From positions 13,454,001 to 13,518,000 of the forward strand of contig NC_060116.1 in assembly GCF_021155765.1 (NCBI RefSeq): 64,000 nt of DNA. The letters run 5' to 3'. This stretch comes from Diprion similis. Lineage: Eukaryota > Arthropoda > Insecta > Hymenoptera > Diprionidae. Every line of letters starts with the position of its first letter. Position 1 is the stretch's first letter. Below the pieces are notes generated by a model. That model had not been told where the DNA came from. It searched no databases and was given only the letters and a program-made list of their open reading frames with translations. Of this stretch, positions 44,051 to 55,876 are shown piece after piece. A program made the translations under genes and the position numbers.

Positions 44051-47000
44051 TACTATGTAAAATATATATTAGGGTGGTCCTTAATAGGGTTGTTTTTGAA
44101 GTTTTATGCTCCCAGGAGCTTGAATGCTTTGGAATTGATAAAAAAAATTCCCTAAAATTCGAGCTTTCTATGTCAATTCTAAGATAATTTGCTTAGTAAT
44201 CAAAGTTTTTTTTATGGAAATAACATGGAAAAAACTTTTTTGTCACGTTTAAAAGTTCATTTTATATGCCGAAGATAATGGAAAATAGATATTTTGGTAA
44301 AGAATTGAATGCTCTATTTTTTTTCATTTAATTAGAAAGCGTTTAAGCCCCTGGGAGCATAAAATTTGAAAAACAACCCTATCGAGGACCACCCCCTAGT
44401 GTATATGTATACATGCTACAATAATGTAAATTCTTACAGCATAAGAATTTCCTGCCAGGGTCAACACGTTGAAAAATATATTTTCCAACAGCGTCGTCGT
44501 CTTGGGGGTGGAAATTAATACCCTTGTACAAGACTCACCCCAGCTGCTTGTTGACGTTACACTCTCCGGTTTCTGGAACGTAAACGCTGTCCTCAGCCCA
44601 GCCTAGCGGGGGTCCAGCGCTGATGGCTAGTGCCAGGAGCCAGATAGTTGCTATCATTAATCTCGCCCTTCTTGTCGTGACAACCCTCGAGTAAGTTAGC
44701 GGCCTGGACACTCCGATGTACCTGCGCGGGGCTCGTGAAAGCTTTTTCCCTTTCGAGAGTTTCGTCTAATTCGTTCCCCACTTTTTGCATCACACCTTAG
44801 GGCCTCAATACATCCATCCATCCATCCATCCATCCATCCATCCATCCATCCTGTCATACTTGATTTACCTAACAATTTCTTAGCGTTTCCCCCCTCCACC
44901 CCATATTGCTTGTCACCGAGAGTCAATCGGGAAAGTTTCGAAAGCTTTCGCAACATTCATCAAACCTCCGAAAGAAATTCAAAATGCGCATTTTCATTTG
45001 CACTTCGACCACCATTCATAAACCGAATCCATACATCGTCCACACACCTCGCTCGGTGTGAAATCCTAGTAAGTAGGATGAAAAATTTTAGAGTACATTT
45101 TTTTCCTTCGCGTGTTGAGCTCTTTTCCGGAATGATAAACGGCGAAACCTTTTGCGAAACGGAGTAAAAAGCTGTGCAAAAAGAACCGTCGTCAAAGCTG
45201 CGGTATAACAATTTTTTTTCTGACATAGACTCTGAATAATCGTTAAAGTGTCAATAAGTCGAGCTACTTTTTTGGCAAACATTGATAAGATAAATTTCCC
45301 GGTGATTTTTTTTTGTTTTTTTATTATATTTATTTTTTCTCCTTGTCCGGTTTTTTCATCCCCTCGAAAAGGGGGGCTTGAAACTTGCTAGAACCAACTT
45401 TCGTCTACTTTCAAATTCTCTTACCTGTCCACCGAGATTCCACACAGCGACAGTATGCTCGCGGTACAGCAAAGAACATCCAAGGCTGCCCAGAGAGAAC
45501 AAGTAACTGGACCAAGGCCCCATCCGCCCCTGAGTTCCCTGCTTGCGGAAAGCGGGAGAACCGTCAAGCCTAAAAAATCGTGATGAAAGAATGCTTCAAT
45601 TGTAGGGTCTATCCCCGAATTTCGAAGCCCGGGTCCATCGGTCATCGCCTTTTATTGCGGTTCGTGAAACGTCGAGAGGACGACGGGAAAGAGGGGTTGG
45701 GGGGGAGGGGGAGGAAAAACATACATATATACATATATATATATATATCTCCGATTCTAATACGCCTTGCAGGTTGAGAGAATCTGAGCAGAAAATGTAT
45801 GTACTGGGTATAGAAAAGGCTCGGGTCGACACGTGTGGATTTACAGAGGTTCCCGTCATGTTGCTTCGACCCTTTAGGTCACGATTAATGGATTTCCAGT
45901 TAGCAAAGCACCCCTTCGTTATACGTCGGGACTCGACGCCACCGGTTACTTTTCTCGGCTTACCCTTCCACAGGCTGATCTGGGTTGTTTCTGACAGTTG
46001 TACGGGTGAAACAACTATCAACGTTTCAGGACTTAGTTTAAGACGCTTTGTGTTTGCAATTTTGTTTAGATGTTTGTTTATAACAACCGATTTCGAATAG
46101 GTATACCTAATATCAAGTCGGCGCAGGCCAAATTCACTATCAGAGAATGCGTTGGTGCTCGCAGACTTGGACTCGATGCTATCGCTGCTATCACCAATGT
46201 GTTTCCACCCACTGTTAGAAGGATCACGCACAGCAGTGCCAAGGCTTCAAGTGCCAGTAGAGGATCCTGCGGAAATTGGAAAGAAGGGAGATAATTGGGT
46301 TATAATTATCTGAGGGGATAGCTGAGAAAAGTGGACTAATTTTGGAAATTTATAACTCGATAAGAGACTCTTTGGATCCGAAGTTCGAAATGTAAGCTTT
46401 ATTTAAATGATTTCTTTCCTATTTGGACAGAGTATTTCTGAATGGTTTATCCTCGATGTCGTGATGCGGTTTTCCTTCTTTTATTCCAACAAGAAAATGA
46501 TGACCCGTTGAAATTAGATTTTTCTTTCAACATTGACGACTTTGTTTGCATTCATTTCTCAGAGAAAAAAAATGTAATCGTGTCAAAAAGGATGATTAAA
46601 CTGTTCAGGAATACTGTCTCCAAATTCAAAGTAAATAATCTGAGTCATTGGTTAAAAGTCGTGGAATCAAGTGCAAAAAATACGAAGAAAATGTCTCTCT
46701 TAAAATTAAACACATCCCGATTAAAGTAATAAATTTTTTGTCCACCATATTTCACAGTGCCTTGTTTTTATTTCCATTAAAACAAATCCCAGCGGAATTT
46801 CCTTCTTTCCTCTTCCTGTTTTTTACATAACGCAAGAAAGACGATGATAAATCGGGGAATTTTATCGCTAATATTCTCCTGACGAGGAGCTGGCTTTGCA
46901 GGAACAAGTATTATTAGTATGCATGAAACGAGGGTGAAGATATATGGTGCAACTTATTCTCGCAATATGCGGTTATTCCCCGGCTATCTTCAACTCTATC

Positions 47001-49086
47001 CATGGAGCTTAAAGTACTCCATCACCATTGCATAAATGAATCTCCTCGGAATAGAATTCGTCCGTTAGCTGCGCCGGCGGTTCGATGATCAGCGAGGCTT
47101 GAAAGATTGATAGTCTCAGAACCGAATAGCCATTTTGGGGATCGATTTTCGTAGGTATCGAAAAATATCCGTTAAGATTCCCCGAAGCACCTTGCTTTTC
47201 ACCAATACGTGTACATGTACATACATTCAAAATTTCGAAATGGATATTTCGTCTTTTTTCACCTTTCCTTTGTGCCCTTCGCGAGCTTTTACCGTATTGT
47301 AAACCCAGTAAGGTATCGCGTTATAGTGTTATTTTTTTTCCCCCTCATTTTTATTTTTATTTCCTTCTATTCGTTGTTGCGAGTGAAAATATGTACCCAT
47401 AACTATACGACGTGTTACGGAAAATTGACTCGCTACGTGGACCGAAAATTTTTTCAACAGTCTATCTTTACCGTTAATGGATGCGAAAATGGGAGCAGAA
47501 ACGCGCTTTTAGCCGGGGTTCAAAAAGAAGATTTGAAACTAATGGAGCTAGTTTAGTTCACTGCAGCATCGACTCGATCAACTCGTTTTGGTAATTTCTG
47601 CTCTTGCGTTCTCCACGCGTGCATTATTCGCGCTTTTAGCGTGGTAGAACGTACAGGGCGACGTTTTTCATTTTTGCATAAATCGATATTGTCATTATTG
47701 GTATTATTATCATTATTATTATTATTATACTCTCGACACTGAGATGACGTATTATTATACATACGTGTCCGGAAAAATTTGACAAGCGAATGTGAAAATG
47801 TGTTTCCTCATGTGTGCATTTTGTCGAAAATTGTATCTCGATGTTCGCTGAATAGAAGCTGATTTCTCCTTGTACAGTATACATATATGTATACAAAAAC
47901 GTCGCCCTTCCGTCGACAGAGATGAAGAGAAAAAGTAAATAAATAAATCAGATTCCAGGGTATTATACTTGCAGGGAATCAAAAGGTTCTGCAATGGTTT
48001 GGGAGTCCCGGCAGATGTGTATCATACATTTTAATTTACCCTCGAATCGAGATGCCGCGGAGCATCTGGCACCGGAGTATTTCACCCTCGCTTCGTCTTG
48101 ATGTGACTTTCTTGTAGGAATAAACCAGCCCACTTGGGAGATTTATTTCCACGGAAAGAAGAAAATTCACCGTGCCGATGCCTTTCGCACACAGGCGCGC
48201 AGGAATTTCATTATAAAAACCAGACTGAATGCCTGTATACCGAACATAGGGTCGAATACGAGCTTCAGATATATTCTCTTCGTTTTTTATCCCTTGTCGA
48301 TCACACATAGAATCTAGAATTCATAGTTTCGCCACCGAAATGCAGATGTCTGAAACAGTTCCACTTGATCGAAATTCAGTTCAGAACTCGTTCCGACGAT
48401 TGTTAGGTTAGGTTAGGTTAAGTATGCGTATAATTGTTCCGACAATTAGACACAGCTTTTTTCGATCGTCAAGATTGACATTGTCAGTGAAATTAATCGT
48501 CCAGAATAAATAGAAGAGAAACAGAAAAAAAGCCTCCGTTCCAACGATTGTTAGGTTAGGTTAGTTTACCTCAGGTTGGGTTAGGTTGGGTTAGGTTAAG
48601 TATACGCATAATTGTTCCGACAATTAGACACAGCTTTTTTCAATCGTCAAGATTGACATTGTCAGTGAAATTAATCGTCCAGCATAAATAGAAGAGAAAC
48701 AGAAAAAGAAATTCCGAGATGTGTAATTTTTCTCGGTCTTGTTGCGCGTAATAAGCTCGCTTTCGAACTTGCGTAATAAAACGAGATTCTCTCTATAGGG
48801 AGACGAAGCAGCTCGTTAGAGTAAACAGGGAGAAAGTCAAACATTAAGTTGGTAATAAAAGGAGAGGAATTTTTCCGACGATTTTTACCTTGACAACGAG
48901 GAGCCAAAAGCTCTCATCTTGTAGGATGGCAGTGCAGTTGAAGTTGAGTATGTCCTCAGCTGATACGACGGCTGTTGATACATCGAGTGGATTGTAGTCG
49001 AAGAGACTGTTGTTCGTCAGATTTACCCTGTCGTCGATGAAAATTTCTCCGATTTTTCTCCCCTCAAGGCTCCCACATCTGGTCAT
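34751..49086 (-). CDS. Alpha1-adrenergic-like biogenic amine G protein-coupled receptor
   Basis: Exons in transcript order: 48889-49086, 46107-46266, 45425-45569, 44539-44721, 43827-43989, 36826-37039 and 34751-35007; 439 residues with all phases closed. The extracellular N-terminus has three N-glycosylation sequons. All seven helices are present, for example TM1 [12 protein letters not shown]3 [19 protein letters not shown]5 [12 protein letters not shown]6 [16 protein letters not shown] and TM7 [15 protein letters not shown]. Amine-binding residues are D150 (3.32), S234 (5.42), S238 (5.46), W345-F348-F349 in TM6 and Y377 (7.43). Other marks are the disulfide Cys C143, D167-R168-Y169, VTLRIHRGN in loop 3 and NPLIY. 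The blocks [23 protein letters not shown] and the TM5-TM7 text match vertebrate alpha1-adrenergic receptors more closely than the insect octopamine, tyramine or dopamine receptors I can recall. A catecholamine or octopamine ligand and Gq coupling are inference. The 6.8-kb intron between exons 5 and 6 contains a GMC gene on the other strand. Extra loop-3 exons there cannot be excluded. Confidence 0.9.
35152..35599. mobile_element. Putative short inverted-repeat element (MITE-like), in GPCR intron
   Basis: The left end CTGGTGAAAATGATTTCTAT and the right end (reverse complement reads TTGATGAAAATAATTCTATG) form imperfect terminal inverted repeats of about 20 bases enclosing about 450 bases of AT-rich DNA without coding capacity. 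The interior repeats motifs such as CTATGAAAA. The element lies in the intron between TM6 and TM7 of the GPCR. The boundaries and target-site duplication are not certain. Confidence 0.5.
36407..36812 (-). repeat. (GA)n tracts flanking a possible LINE/SINE 3' tail
   Basis: (GA)n runs lie at 36407-36426 and 36788-36812. Between them, the minus strand ends GCATGCCAGGGCATAATAAA followed by an AATCA-type repeat and the GA/TC run. This resembles the 3' end of a non-LTR element or SINE with a simple-repeat tail. No reverse transcriptase sequence is present, so the identity is tentative. The segment lies in the GPCR intron next to the TM6 exon. Confidence 0.4.
37040..40326. other. GPCR intron segment between the TM6 exon and the nested GMC gene
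   Basis: About 3.3 kb of mostly AT-rich DNA with no recognised exon on either strand. A TA run just upstream of the GMC start codon (about 40290-40310) may be part of its promoter region. Additional loop-3 exons of the receptor could be here, but none was needed to close the phase. Confidence 0.5.
40327..43255 (+). CDS. GMC oxidoreductase (glucose dehydrogenase-like, FAD-dependent), nested gene
   Basis: Exons 40327-41940 and 42890-43255; 659 residues. The protein starts with a signal peptide ([20 protein letters not shown]), so it is secreted. The FAD-binding Rossmann motif [17 protein letters not shown] (61-77) is followed by [12 protein letters not shown] signature 1 is [19 protein letters not shown] (144-162), and signature 2 is [16 protein letters not shown]. 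The C-terminal exon supplies both active-site positions: H587 in [12 protein letters not shown] and H630 in [18 protein letters not shown]. The His-His pair is intact, so an active oxidase or dehydrogenase of an alcohol or sugar is expected; the substrate is unknown. The intron 41941-42889 has no other gene. The ATG at 40327 is preferred to in-frame sequence upstream because it opens the signal peptide. The gene lies wholly inside a GPCR intron on the opposite strand. Confidence 0.93.
43352..43357 (+). terminator. Poly(A) signal of the nested GMC gene
   Basis: AATAAA lies 97 bases past the GMC stop codon. The interval 43358-43826 up to the next GPCR exon shows no other feature. Confidence 0.6.
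44019..44045. repeat. (TA)n microsatellite
   Basis: An uninterrupted TA run lies in the GPCR intron, directly left of the MITE at 44070. Confidence 0.85.
44070..44398. mobile_element. MITE with long terminal inverted repeats
   Basis: The left end starts TAGGGTGGTCCTTAATAGGG and continues with TTGTTTTTGAAGTTTTATGC then TCCCAGGAGCTT. The right end is the reverse complement of this with few changes (AAGCCCCTGGGAGCAT through GGACCACCCCCTA). The arms are about 50-55 bases and the whole element about 329 bases, AT-rich and without an ORF. The ends TAGGG/CCCTA and the TA-rich flank suggest a non-autonomous DNA transposon. It lies in the GPCR intron between the TM4 and TM5 exons. I cannot name the superfamily. 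Confidence 0.75.
44811..44850. repeat. (CATC)n microsatellite
   Basis: Ten CATC units in the GPCR intron upstream of the TM4 exon. Confidence 0.9.
48391..48711. repeat. Interstitial TTAGG telomere-like repeats in a tandem duplicated unit
   Basis: Two copies (48391-48530 and 48539-48711) share TTCCRACGATTGTTAGG, a telomere-like block, then about 100 nearly identical bases (from AATTGTTCCGACAATTAGAC to AGAAGAGAAACAG). Copy 1 has three TTAGG-type units; copy 2 has a longer degenerate block with TTGGG variants. The element lies in the first coding intron of the GPCR. TTAGG is the ancestral insect telomere repeat. Confidence 0.85.
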
Positions 49087-51241
49087 GTCGACCTTTTGCA
49101 GGGTGATTCGACTACCGCTTCACAGTCCGGAAATTGCGACCCTCTGCATGATTGCGAAAGTTTCGTACGCCGCAGTTATTTCTTTCTTCTTGTTTTTCCT
49201 TATCACGTCCGTCTTAAACGGACGCACCAACGTCGTATGATAATTTCCTTTCATGCCTTCATCCTTTCCTGTGATAATAAAGGTTATATTTTATTCCGGA
49301 GGGACTCGAGCTTCTCCGAGTATACATATATCAAGCCCTTTTACTTTTCTCCCTAACCCGTTTTTGCATAAAATTTTTTCGATTGATTTTCTTTGAACCC
49401 CGATCTTCCTTCTAAGTCATATAATAATGTTTTCTCTCTCCAGTTTCAAGGGACTGATAAATTGGTTATTCTTTGTCACACGCCGTCTGGCTGATTTTTC
49501 ATTATGATGTAAAACTGCAGGGTTATCAGAGAAGAGACTGAGTAAAAGTAGAGAAAGTGAAATAGAATTTATTGAAAACCCTTTTCATCGAGGATCTGTA
49601 TCCCCTTTCATGCAGTACCGTGTATAAAGCTCATCAAAGGGTATTAATGCTTCGGTCTGCATTCAAGCTTGAGCAAAAAATTATTCCTTTACCAGAGCTT
49701 CAAGGCATCTTGAGTCCTGTCGCCGAAGAAAGTTTGACGGGTCGTTTGGCTAATGGAAATGTAATCGCAGGTCCAGACACAACCTGAAACAGATATATGT
49801 AGAAGGAGAGCGAAGGGAATAAAGGCTGCAAATAAAAGCTGATTCGACAAATTTAGCAACCGAATATTGTTCCGAAAACGATCGATTAAAATATATAGTA
49901 TACATCGTTACTTTTCGATTAATTACAAAATCAACTAAGTATGTTTACACAGTGTTAATATAATATCAGCGAAACTGGGAACTATGCACTTTTCTATGGC
50001 GTGAAAGCGCACAAAGCTTGCAGAAACTTACGGGTTGTATCATTTTATTATAATACATGCGACACGAGAAAGGCAAAGAATTCAACGGGGTAGCTATGAT
50101 AAAAGGTGAACGCTGGACGGCTACCAGGATTATTAGTCACCCGCGTTATAAATTACTTACAAGCCTCGCATCGTTAAACATTCTATAATGAAATTTAGGC
50201 TTGCTCGGCTATTCGTCGTGCTGGGAACACAAAATTCGGGCTTTATAATACCGGCTGGCGAGTAATGCTCCTGACGTTGCAGGAAGGGATGATGAATTGT
50301 ATGGTGACCGTGCAGCGATGTGGTTAAACTCAAATTTTCCCGGAGAATTTTAACCCCGAGAATATTTGATCAGAAATTTATTTGTTTCGATTGGATTAAG
50401 CGGATTTGGAATCTCCGTTCGAGTCCCAGGCACGTTTTCATAACTTCAGGACAACACCCGCAGGAGTAATAAATTATAACCGATTTGAGAATCGGCGGGA
50501 AAGTCCTTCTGAATCCATTGATCTCTTCGGTTAATCCCGCGTTATTTGTATCCCCAAAATATCGCGCATAAATATCGACTCGAAAACTTTTCCGCAAGGG
50601 TGCGACGAGGCTTTGTCCAATCGCGTTAGAGTTCGCGAGTCAAAAAAGCTCTCCCTTATTCAAAGCTCCCTGCATTTTCTATCGCATTATTGACACAATG
50701 CAAAACTGCGAGGACTGTCTCCTCTTCGCTTTTGATGGATCACACTGAAGCACGTTGACTCGTATCCAAAGAGAAATGGGAATTGTGTATTTAGAGCTGC
50801 TGAACTTGTCCGAAAGGGGTTATTATACCGTCGCTCTGAGTAATTGCGTAATAATTTAACCCGACATCAAAATCTCCTTAAAGTTTTGCCGTATATATCA
50901 AGTAGATGTCGAACTTTAACTTTCTCCATTCGTTTGTGTAACTCAATCCTCTCCTGAGCTACCATTTAGTTTTCATCGAATTAGCACAGGATCCGGACTC
51001 TGAACGATAGGTTTAACCGTTTTTATTTGATTTTTTTTTTACACTCCGCTCCGTGACATCGCAACCCACCGATACTTAATGATCTTCTCGAGAATTGAGG
51101 ATGAAGTCGCCAGCTTTCTTTACCAGCCTAATCTCATATGACATATTGGGTGAAACGAGCAACTCAAACTTTCACGGTGAACTCTTTACAAACGAAGCTT
51201 AAATTCTCCCATTTTATAGATGTTTGCATGCAGTGTGAGTA

Positions 51242-51477
51242 AATATATAAGACCGATTCTGCGTATAGATTCCGATACCGACATGTTACCGACATTTTTA
51301 GCCGCTTCAGAGATCAGATACGCCAACCCCTTACACTGGTCAATTTTATCGATGATCGGTAAAGTAGGGATAACCTTCACTCGAAAAAAATGGTTTGTTT
51401 CTTGAGCTGTGAAGCGGCTAGAAATGTTGGTAAAATGTCGGTATCGGAATCTGTAGGCAGAACTGGCCTTATATATT
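51242..51477. repeat. Long inverted repeat (hairpin) of about 236 bp
   Basis: The left arm starts AATATATAAGACCGATTCTG and the right arm ends with its near-complement (CAGAACTGGCCTTATATATT). They pair over about 67 bases each, including GATTCCGATACCGACAT and TAGCCGCTTC, with roughly 10-15% mismatch and a loop of about 100 bases. This could be a MITE or a transcribed hairpin RNA locus. No ORF of note lies inside. Confidence 0.75.
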
Positions 51478-53535
51478 AACTACTAGTGTGGATAATTAAT
51501 GAAAGAAGACGCGCTGATTAGTACACACTAAAGATTCGCTTTTCTCAGTATAATACAAAAACTGGCTAAAATTACCATCGATTCGGCACAAAAGGGACTC
51601 TCGAATTTCAGCAAAAAATAAAATGTATTTTTACGTAACGCAAATCAACTGGGCTTACGGAATCGGTGTAGAATTTATTGCTTGCATCTCGTCGAGTCGA
51701 GACGCATGAGCTGGAATAAATTTCGCTTAAAAGCTGTTGCAGCCGGTTTGAGACGAGCTTGAAACCCGAAAATCGTCGCAGTGGAATTTTCCATAATCCA
51801 TTATTCATCGTCTGGTCTTGTCGTCGGCTGCTAACGCAGCTGTGCGATTGGATTGTCACTTTGATTTTAATCGAAATAACAATTATTTTCATTACACCCA
51901 CGGCTGCACTCAACGCGAAAATTCTGCAAACTGTAATATAATCCGTCTCTCTGACTTTGATAATAGTACAAGGATCAAAGCTTGCAGTTGAGCAGGGCGG
52001 GCTAGGATCGACTAGACTAATTGATTACCGCAATTCCAACGTTTCGCCCGACAGACCGGCGCGAAAGTTTGCCGAAGCTGGTTCTGGAATATTGGCGAAA
52101 TTTCCACCCACGATTTCGCGACCTGGAACCTACGTGACGTCAGCAGCAGAAAATGATTCAGTTTCGGAAATCGTTAGAATCGAGGTTCTTCTATCCTCTT
52201 TTTTTTTTTGTTTTTTTGCTCGCGTGATTTGCGGCTAAACTGAGACGTCGGGAAACAATTTATTCGGCTGCAATTCCACCGGAACATCTGTCACTTCGTT
52301 CGAAAAAAAGCCTGAATGGAAAGGAATCTGAAGCGGAGTTTTCCTATCCGTCTTGTAAAAAACGTACAAGGCAGGTACGTCTGAGGATCGATCCGTTATA
52401 CCAAGAAGATATTTTCGGCGAGGCATTTTTAACGATGTATGAATTTTATATACTCGACAGACACAGTAGGTGCGATGTGTATAGCTAGGGAAAAAATAAA
52501 TTCACTTTTTATCAAGGTGAAAAAAGCACGAAAGGCGTGCAGCTTCTGAATTTCGTGATTTTCCTCCCCCATTCGTCTCACGCCCTTCACAATGCGTTCT
52601 GTCAGCTATAACCAAACCTACGCGTCAATTTGAATTTCAATTTCCATGATGCACGTCGCGTTCTTCCCTTGAAACAGCTGTTCGGAATACTAGCGAAACG
52701 GTGAGGATACATGAGCTGTCACAGCAGTCCAGTCGAAAGAATTATGTCCAAATGAAAAGAAATAAAAAAATAGAAAAATAAAATCGTCAAATGAAAACTT
52801 GACAAATGTAATGAAAACATTTTCTGCTAAATACAAAGATGCGATAGGAAATTAACGGAATTTTGACTAACCTTACCTCTTTAAGCCTTGATATCTCGAT
52901 TCTTACATTTTCCCACTTTTTGCCTAGACTGTACACCCGATAGATCCTCACTTGCATCAGACTTTCCACACGAATATCCGAAAAAACGAAATTGCGCTGT
53001 TCATCAATCATCGCACGATTACCTATATCAACCTGCTAATTGAATCGATTTTTCGCAATCTCTCCTGCAACATTTTTTCTTACCCTCAACCATGCACTTT
53101 TTATCATTTTTGTTATCAAGTACTCGGATTTTGAAGAAACATTTCGACGTGTCGACGTAAGAACGAGGAGATTGACAGGCTCCCTCTGGATCAGAAAACG
53201 AAGCTACTATAATCATTCATGTGCAGACTAGCTGTATAAACGCAACTGCGTGAAAAGTTTTTCGTTCTTTGCTTTTACCCCGGTAAAACTTTACAACGCA
53301 ATATACCTTAGGAGAGAAAAAATAATGCGTACGGGAGGGTGGGGCAGAGTAGGTACCTTAAAATTTTCTATGTTTTAAAGAATTTAGAGACAAAGTGAGC
53401 TCTTGGAATTTTTTTAATAACAACGGATCAAATTAACCACCTAAACTTTTTATTAAATATGAATTATTCGGAAATCATAATTGCTGTAAAGCTCATTCTG
53501 ATTTTAGGCATTATTTTGTTAAGGAGCCCACTTTG

Positions 53536-53554
53536 CCCCCCCCCCCCCCCCCCC
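53536..53554. repeat. Poly(C) run
   Basis: Nineteen consecutive C residues in AT-rich spacer. Such long C runs are rare and also error-prone in assemblies. Confidence 0.85.
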
Positions 53555-55789
53555 ACATATCATGTGTAAAGCGAATTTTTGGATACCGCGACTTTTGCAG
53601 AGAGTCGAGAGGGGTTGGATCGCTTGATCGCGACGTCAAACTTTCCTGAAATAATTAATTGCCTCCCTCGGAAATTGCGAGCCGAATTTTGGCCATCCCT
53701 CTTCGTTGAGCGGCTATCAGTCCATTAAGCAGCCCGCACCCGAATCTGTGCAATCGATCTTTCGCTAAATCCATCTAATAACAATAAGAACAATAATTAA
53801 CGAGCGGTATACAGCATTTAATGGAGTGTTAGGATAATTCGCGTCTCTCGGCGCAGCAGCAGAGCTTAATTGTGTCTTAAGTTATGACAGTTTAATTGAC
53901 GTGTGTATATTACGCAGCACTTTGAAGATGAATTAATCGTTCGCTGCAGATAAAATTGGAAAGAACGGATTTGCCAGACTGAAGAACGGCAATTATCAGC
54001 TGTCGAGCCTAGCTTTTTCACACGGTCTACACTATACAAGATCTATAGCGAAAATTCGCTCGATTTACACTCGCCTCACCGAATGTTGCAGCACGAGAGT
54101 GACTTGCCGATTTTCCTCGACCGAGGAAAGCTGCCGGGTAAAGGATGAGAATTGCGAACCCCTTCGGGTTTTTTTGCTCCAAACCTTCTTTATCAAACGC
54201 CACCTATCAAAGCTCGGTGATTGATGCCCTTTCATCTCGGTATACGTATGTCGATATCATATGTATATATACAATATATATATATATATATTTTTTTTTT
54301 GGCTCATAAGGACGGGGTGGAAATCGCTGGGAGGCAAATGACGCGAAGTGCCTTCATCCCCCAATTCATTCATCCGGTGTGTGATTCTCTCGCTCGAACG
54401 TCGAACGATTAGCCCAAATCGCGAGAAATTATTCAGGGATTTGCGACAGCTGCGGACACGTTCGGAAACTTGGCAAATTCGCGTCTCCGTTACGCGTGTT
54501 TTTCTTTTTATTTACATCGTAATTTGCTTTTTATTTGTTTGTTCAAATTCTTTTTTTTCTTGCAACTGCGAGTAACAATTCCGTTTCGGATTTTAAAACG
54601 CAGATCGGTTTCGCCTTGGCGAAAACACCTTTCTCGCTTCTCTAATTCCGACACCATTTTTCCTTGTTATCGTCTTATCGATCACCGGCTGCCCCATCAA
54701 CCAATATCCTTTCACTTCCGAACCTTAACGCCCGCCGTTACCCCGCCAGATATATAGTCGATTGAAAGGAAATTGCTCAATGGGATAATTCGATCCGGTA
54801 ATCCAATCCACAAACTGCCACCGACATTCACCGACGCCTCAACGATTAAATCCGACTCCAGAGTGATTATTGTTTCCTTTCGAACTTATTTATACCTACA
54901 ACCTGGTGAAGATACTTCGTTTTCTTCACTCCGAGGTGTCGGTCCTGACTTAATCCTCGAGGCTTCCTTCCATCTGGTCAATCTTTTTATCTCCTCTTCT
55001 ATTACTGATCATTCACAGCTTTTCTATGTTTCTACAGCGAGTTATATACGGGATATTCAATTAATAGAATCACCCGGATAATGAAAAGCTGAGCTTTCAC
55101 TTGATCTCGACGTTTTCTGAGTAAAATGGATACCTGGAGACACGTTGTTACGGTCCAACGAGTTTAATTTTCGGATCGACGAAATCTCAAGGATAAATCA
55201 ACCGATTCTGATTATCGTGGTTTAGATCGTCAAAATCGACTGATTGTGGGCTGTTCTCGAGTTATTTCAGGAAATATGAATTCTTTTTTTCGATATTAAT
55301 TTCGTGCGCCTTATCATACTCAGAAACTCATAAATAAAAAAAATGCAATTAAAAGTAAATACAAGAAATTGAAAAATTGTGGGTAATTCTGGAACTCAAT
55401 TAATATTCCTTTCGGACCGTCGATTATTATTCCTGTTTGTTTTTCTCTCGTTTGCAAGTTCGGCGACTAATGTTCCTACGTTTTTCCCGTCTACAGGTAT
55501 CCAGAATCAGCGAAACAGGCGATAAGCAAGTACAATGTTTGAAACGGGAGCTTTCATTGTGACGAGGCTGAACAAGGAGACGCATTTGTGGAAGATTGAC
55601 AGGCCTCACCGAGGGACAGTCTGTTGTTGTTTGTCCGTCAAAGGAATAAGATTGATAGACACCGCACAGGTCGCTCCCGAAACGCGAGCTTAATATTATA
55701 CACATACAACATTACGTAACTTGACGATGTTTAACGCGTGTTTTCCGTACACGAAATGCCCGTTTCTACGACGTTAGAGTGAGTCTGCG

Positions 55790-55876
55790 AGTGCGCATGC
55801 GCGGAGTACAGAAAAGACCACTTTTACGCCCTAGGAGTTGAAAGTGGCCATTTCGCACCGCGCGCATGCGCCGTCT
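55790..55876. repeat. Imperfect palindrome with paired NRF1-like GCGCATGCGC motifs
   Basis: GCGCATGCGC occurs at 55793-55802 and 55862-55871. The sequence between is itself an imperfect palindrome centred on CCTAGG, with CCACTTT and AAAGTGG arms. GCGCATGCGC matches the NRF1 consensus of GC-rich promoters. Here it may instead be the end sequence of a small foldback element. No gene start is evident on either side. Confidence 0.5.

Noticed and set aside
50405-50440. B-box-like GTTCGAGTCCC suggesting a tRNA gene
   Set aside because: The flanking bases cannot form a T-stem, and no A-box or acceptor stem is found at the right distance.
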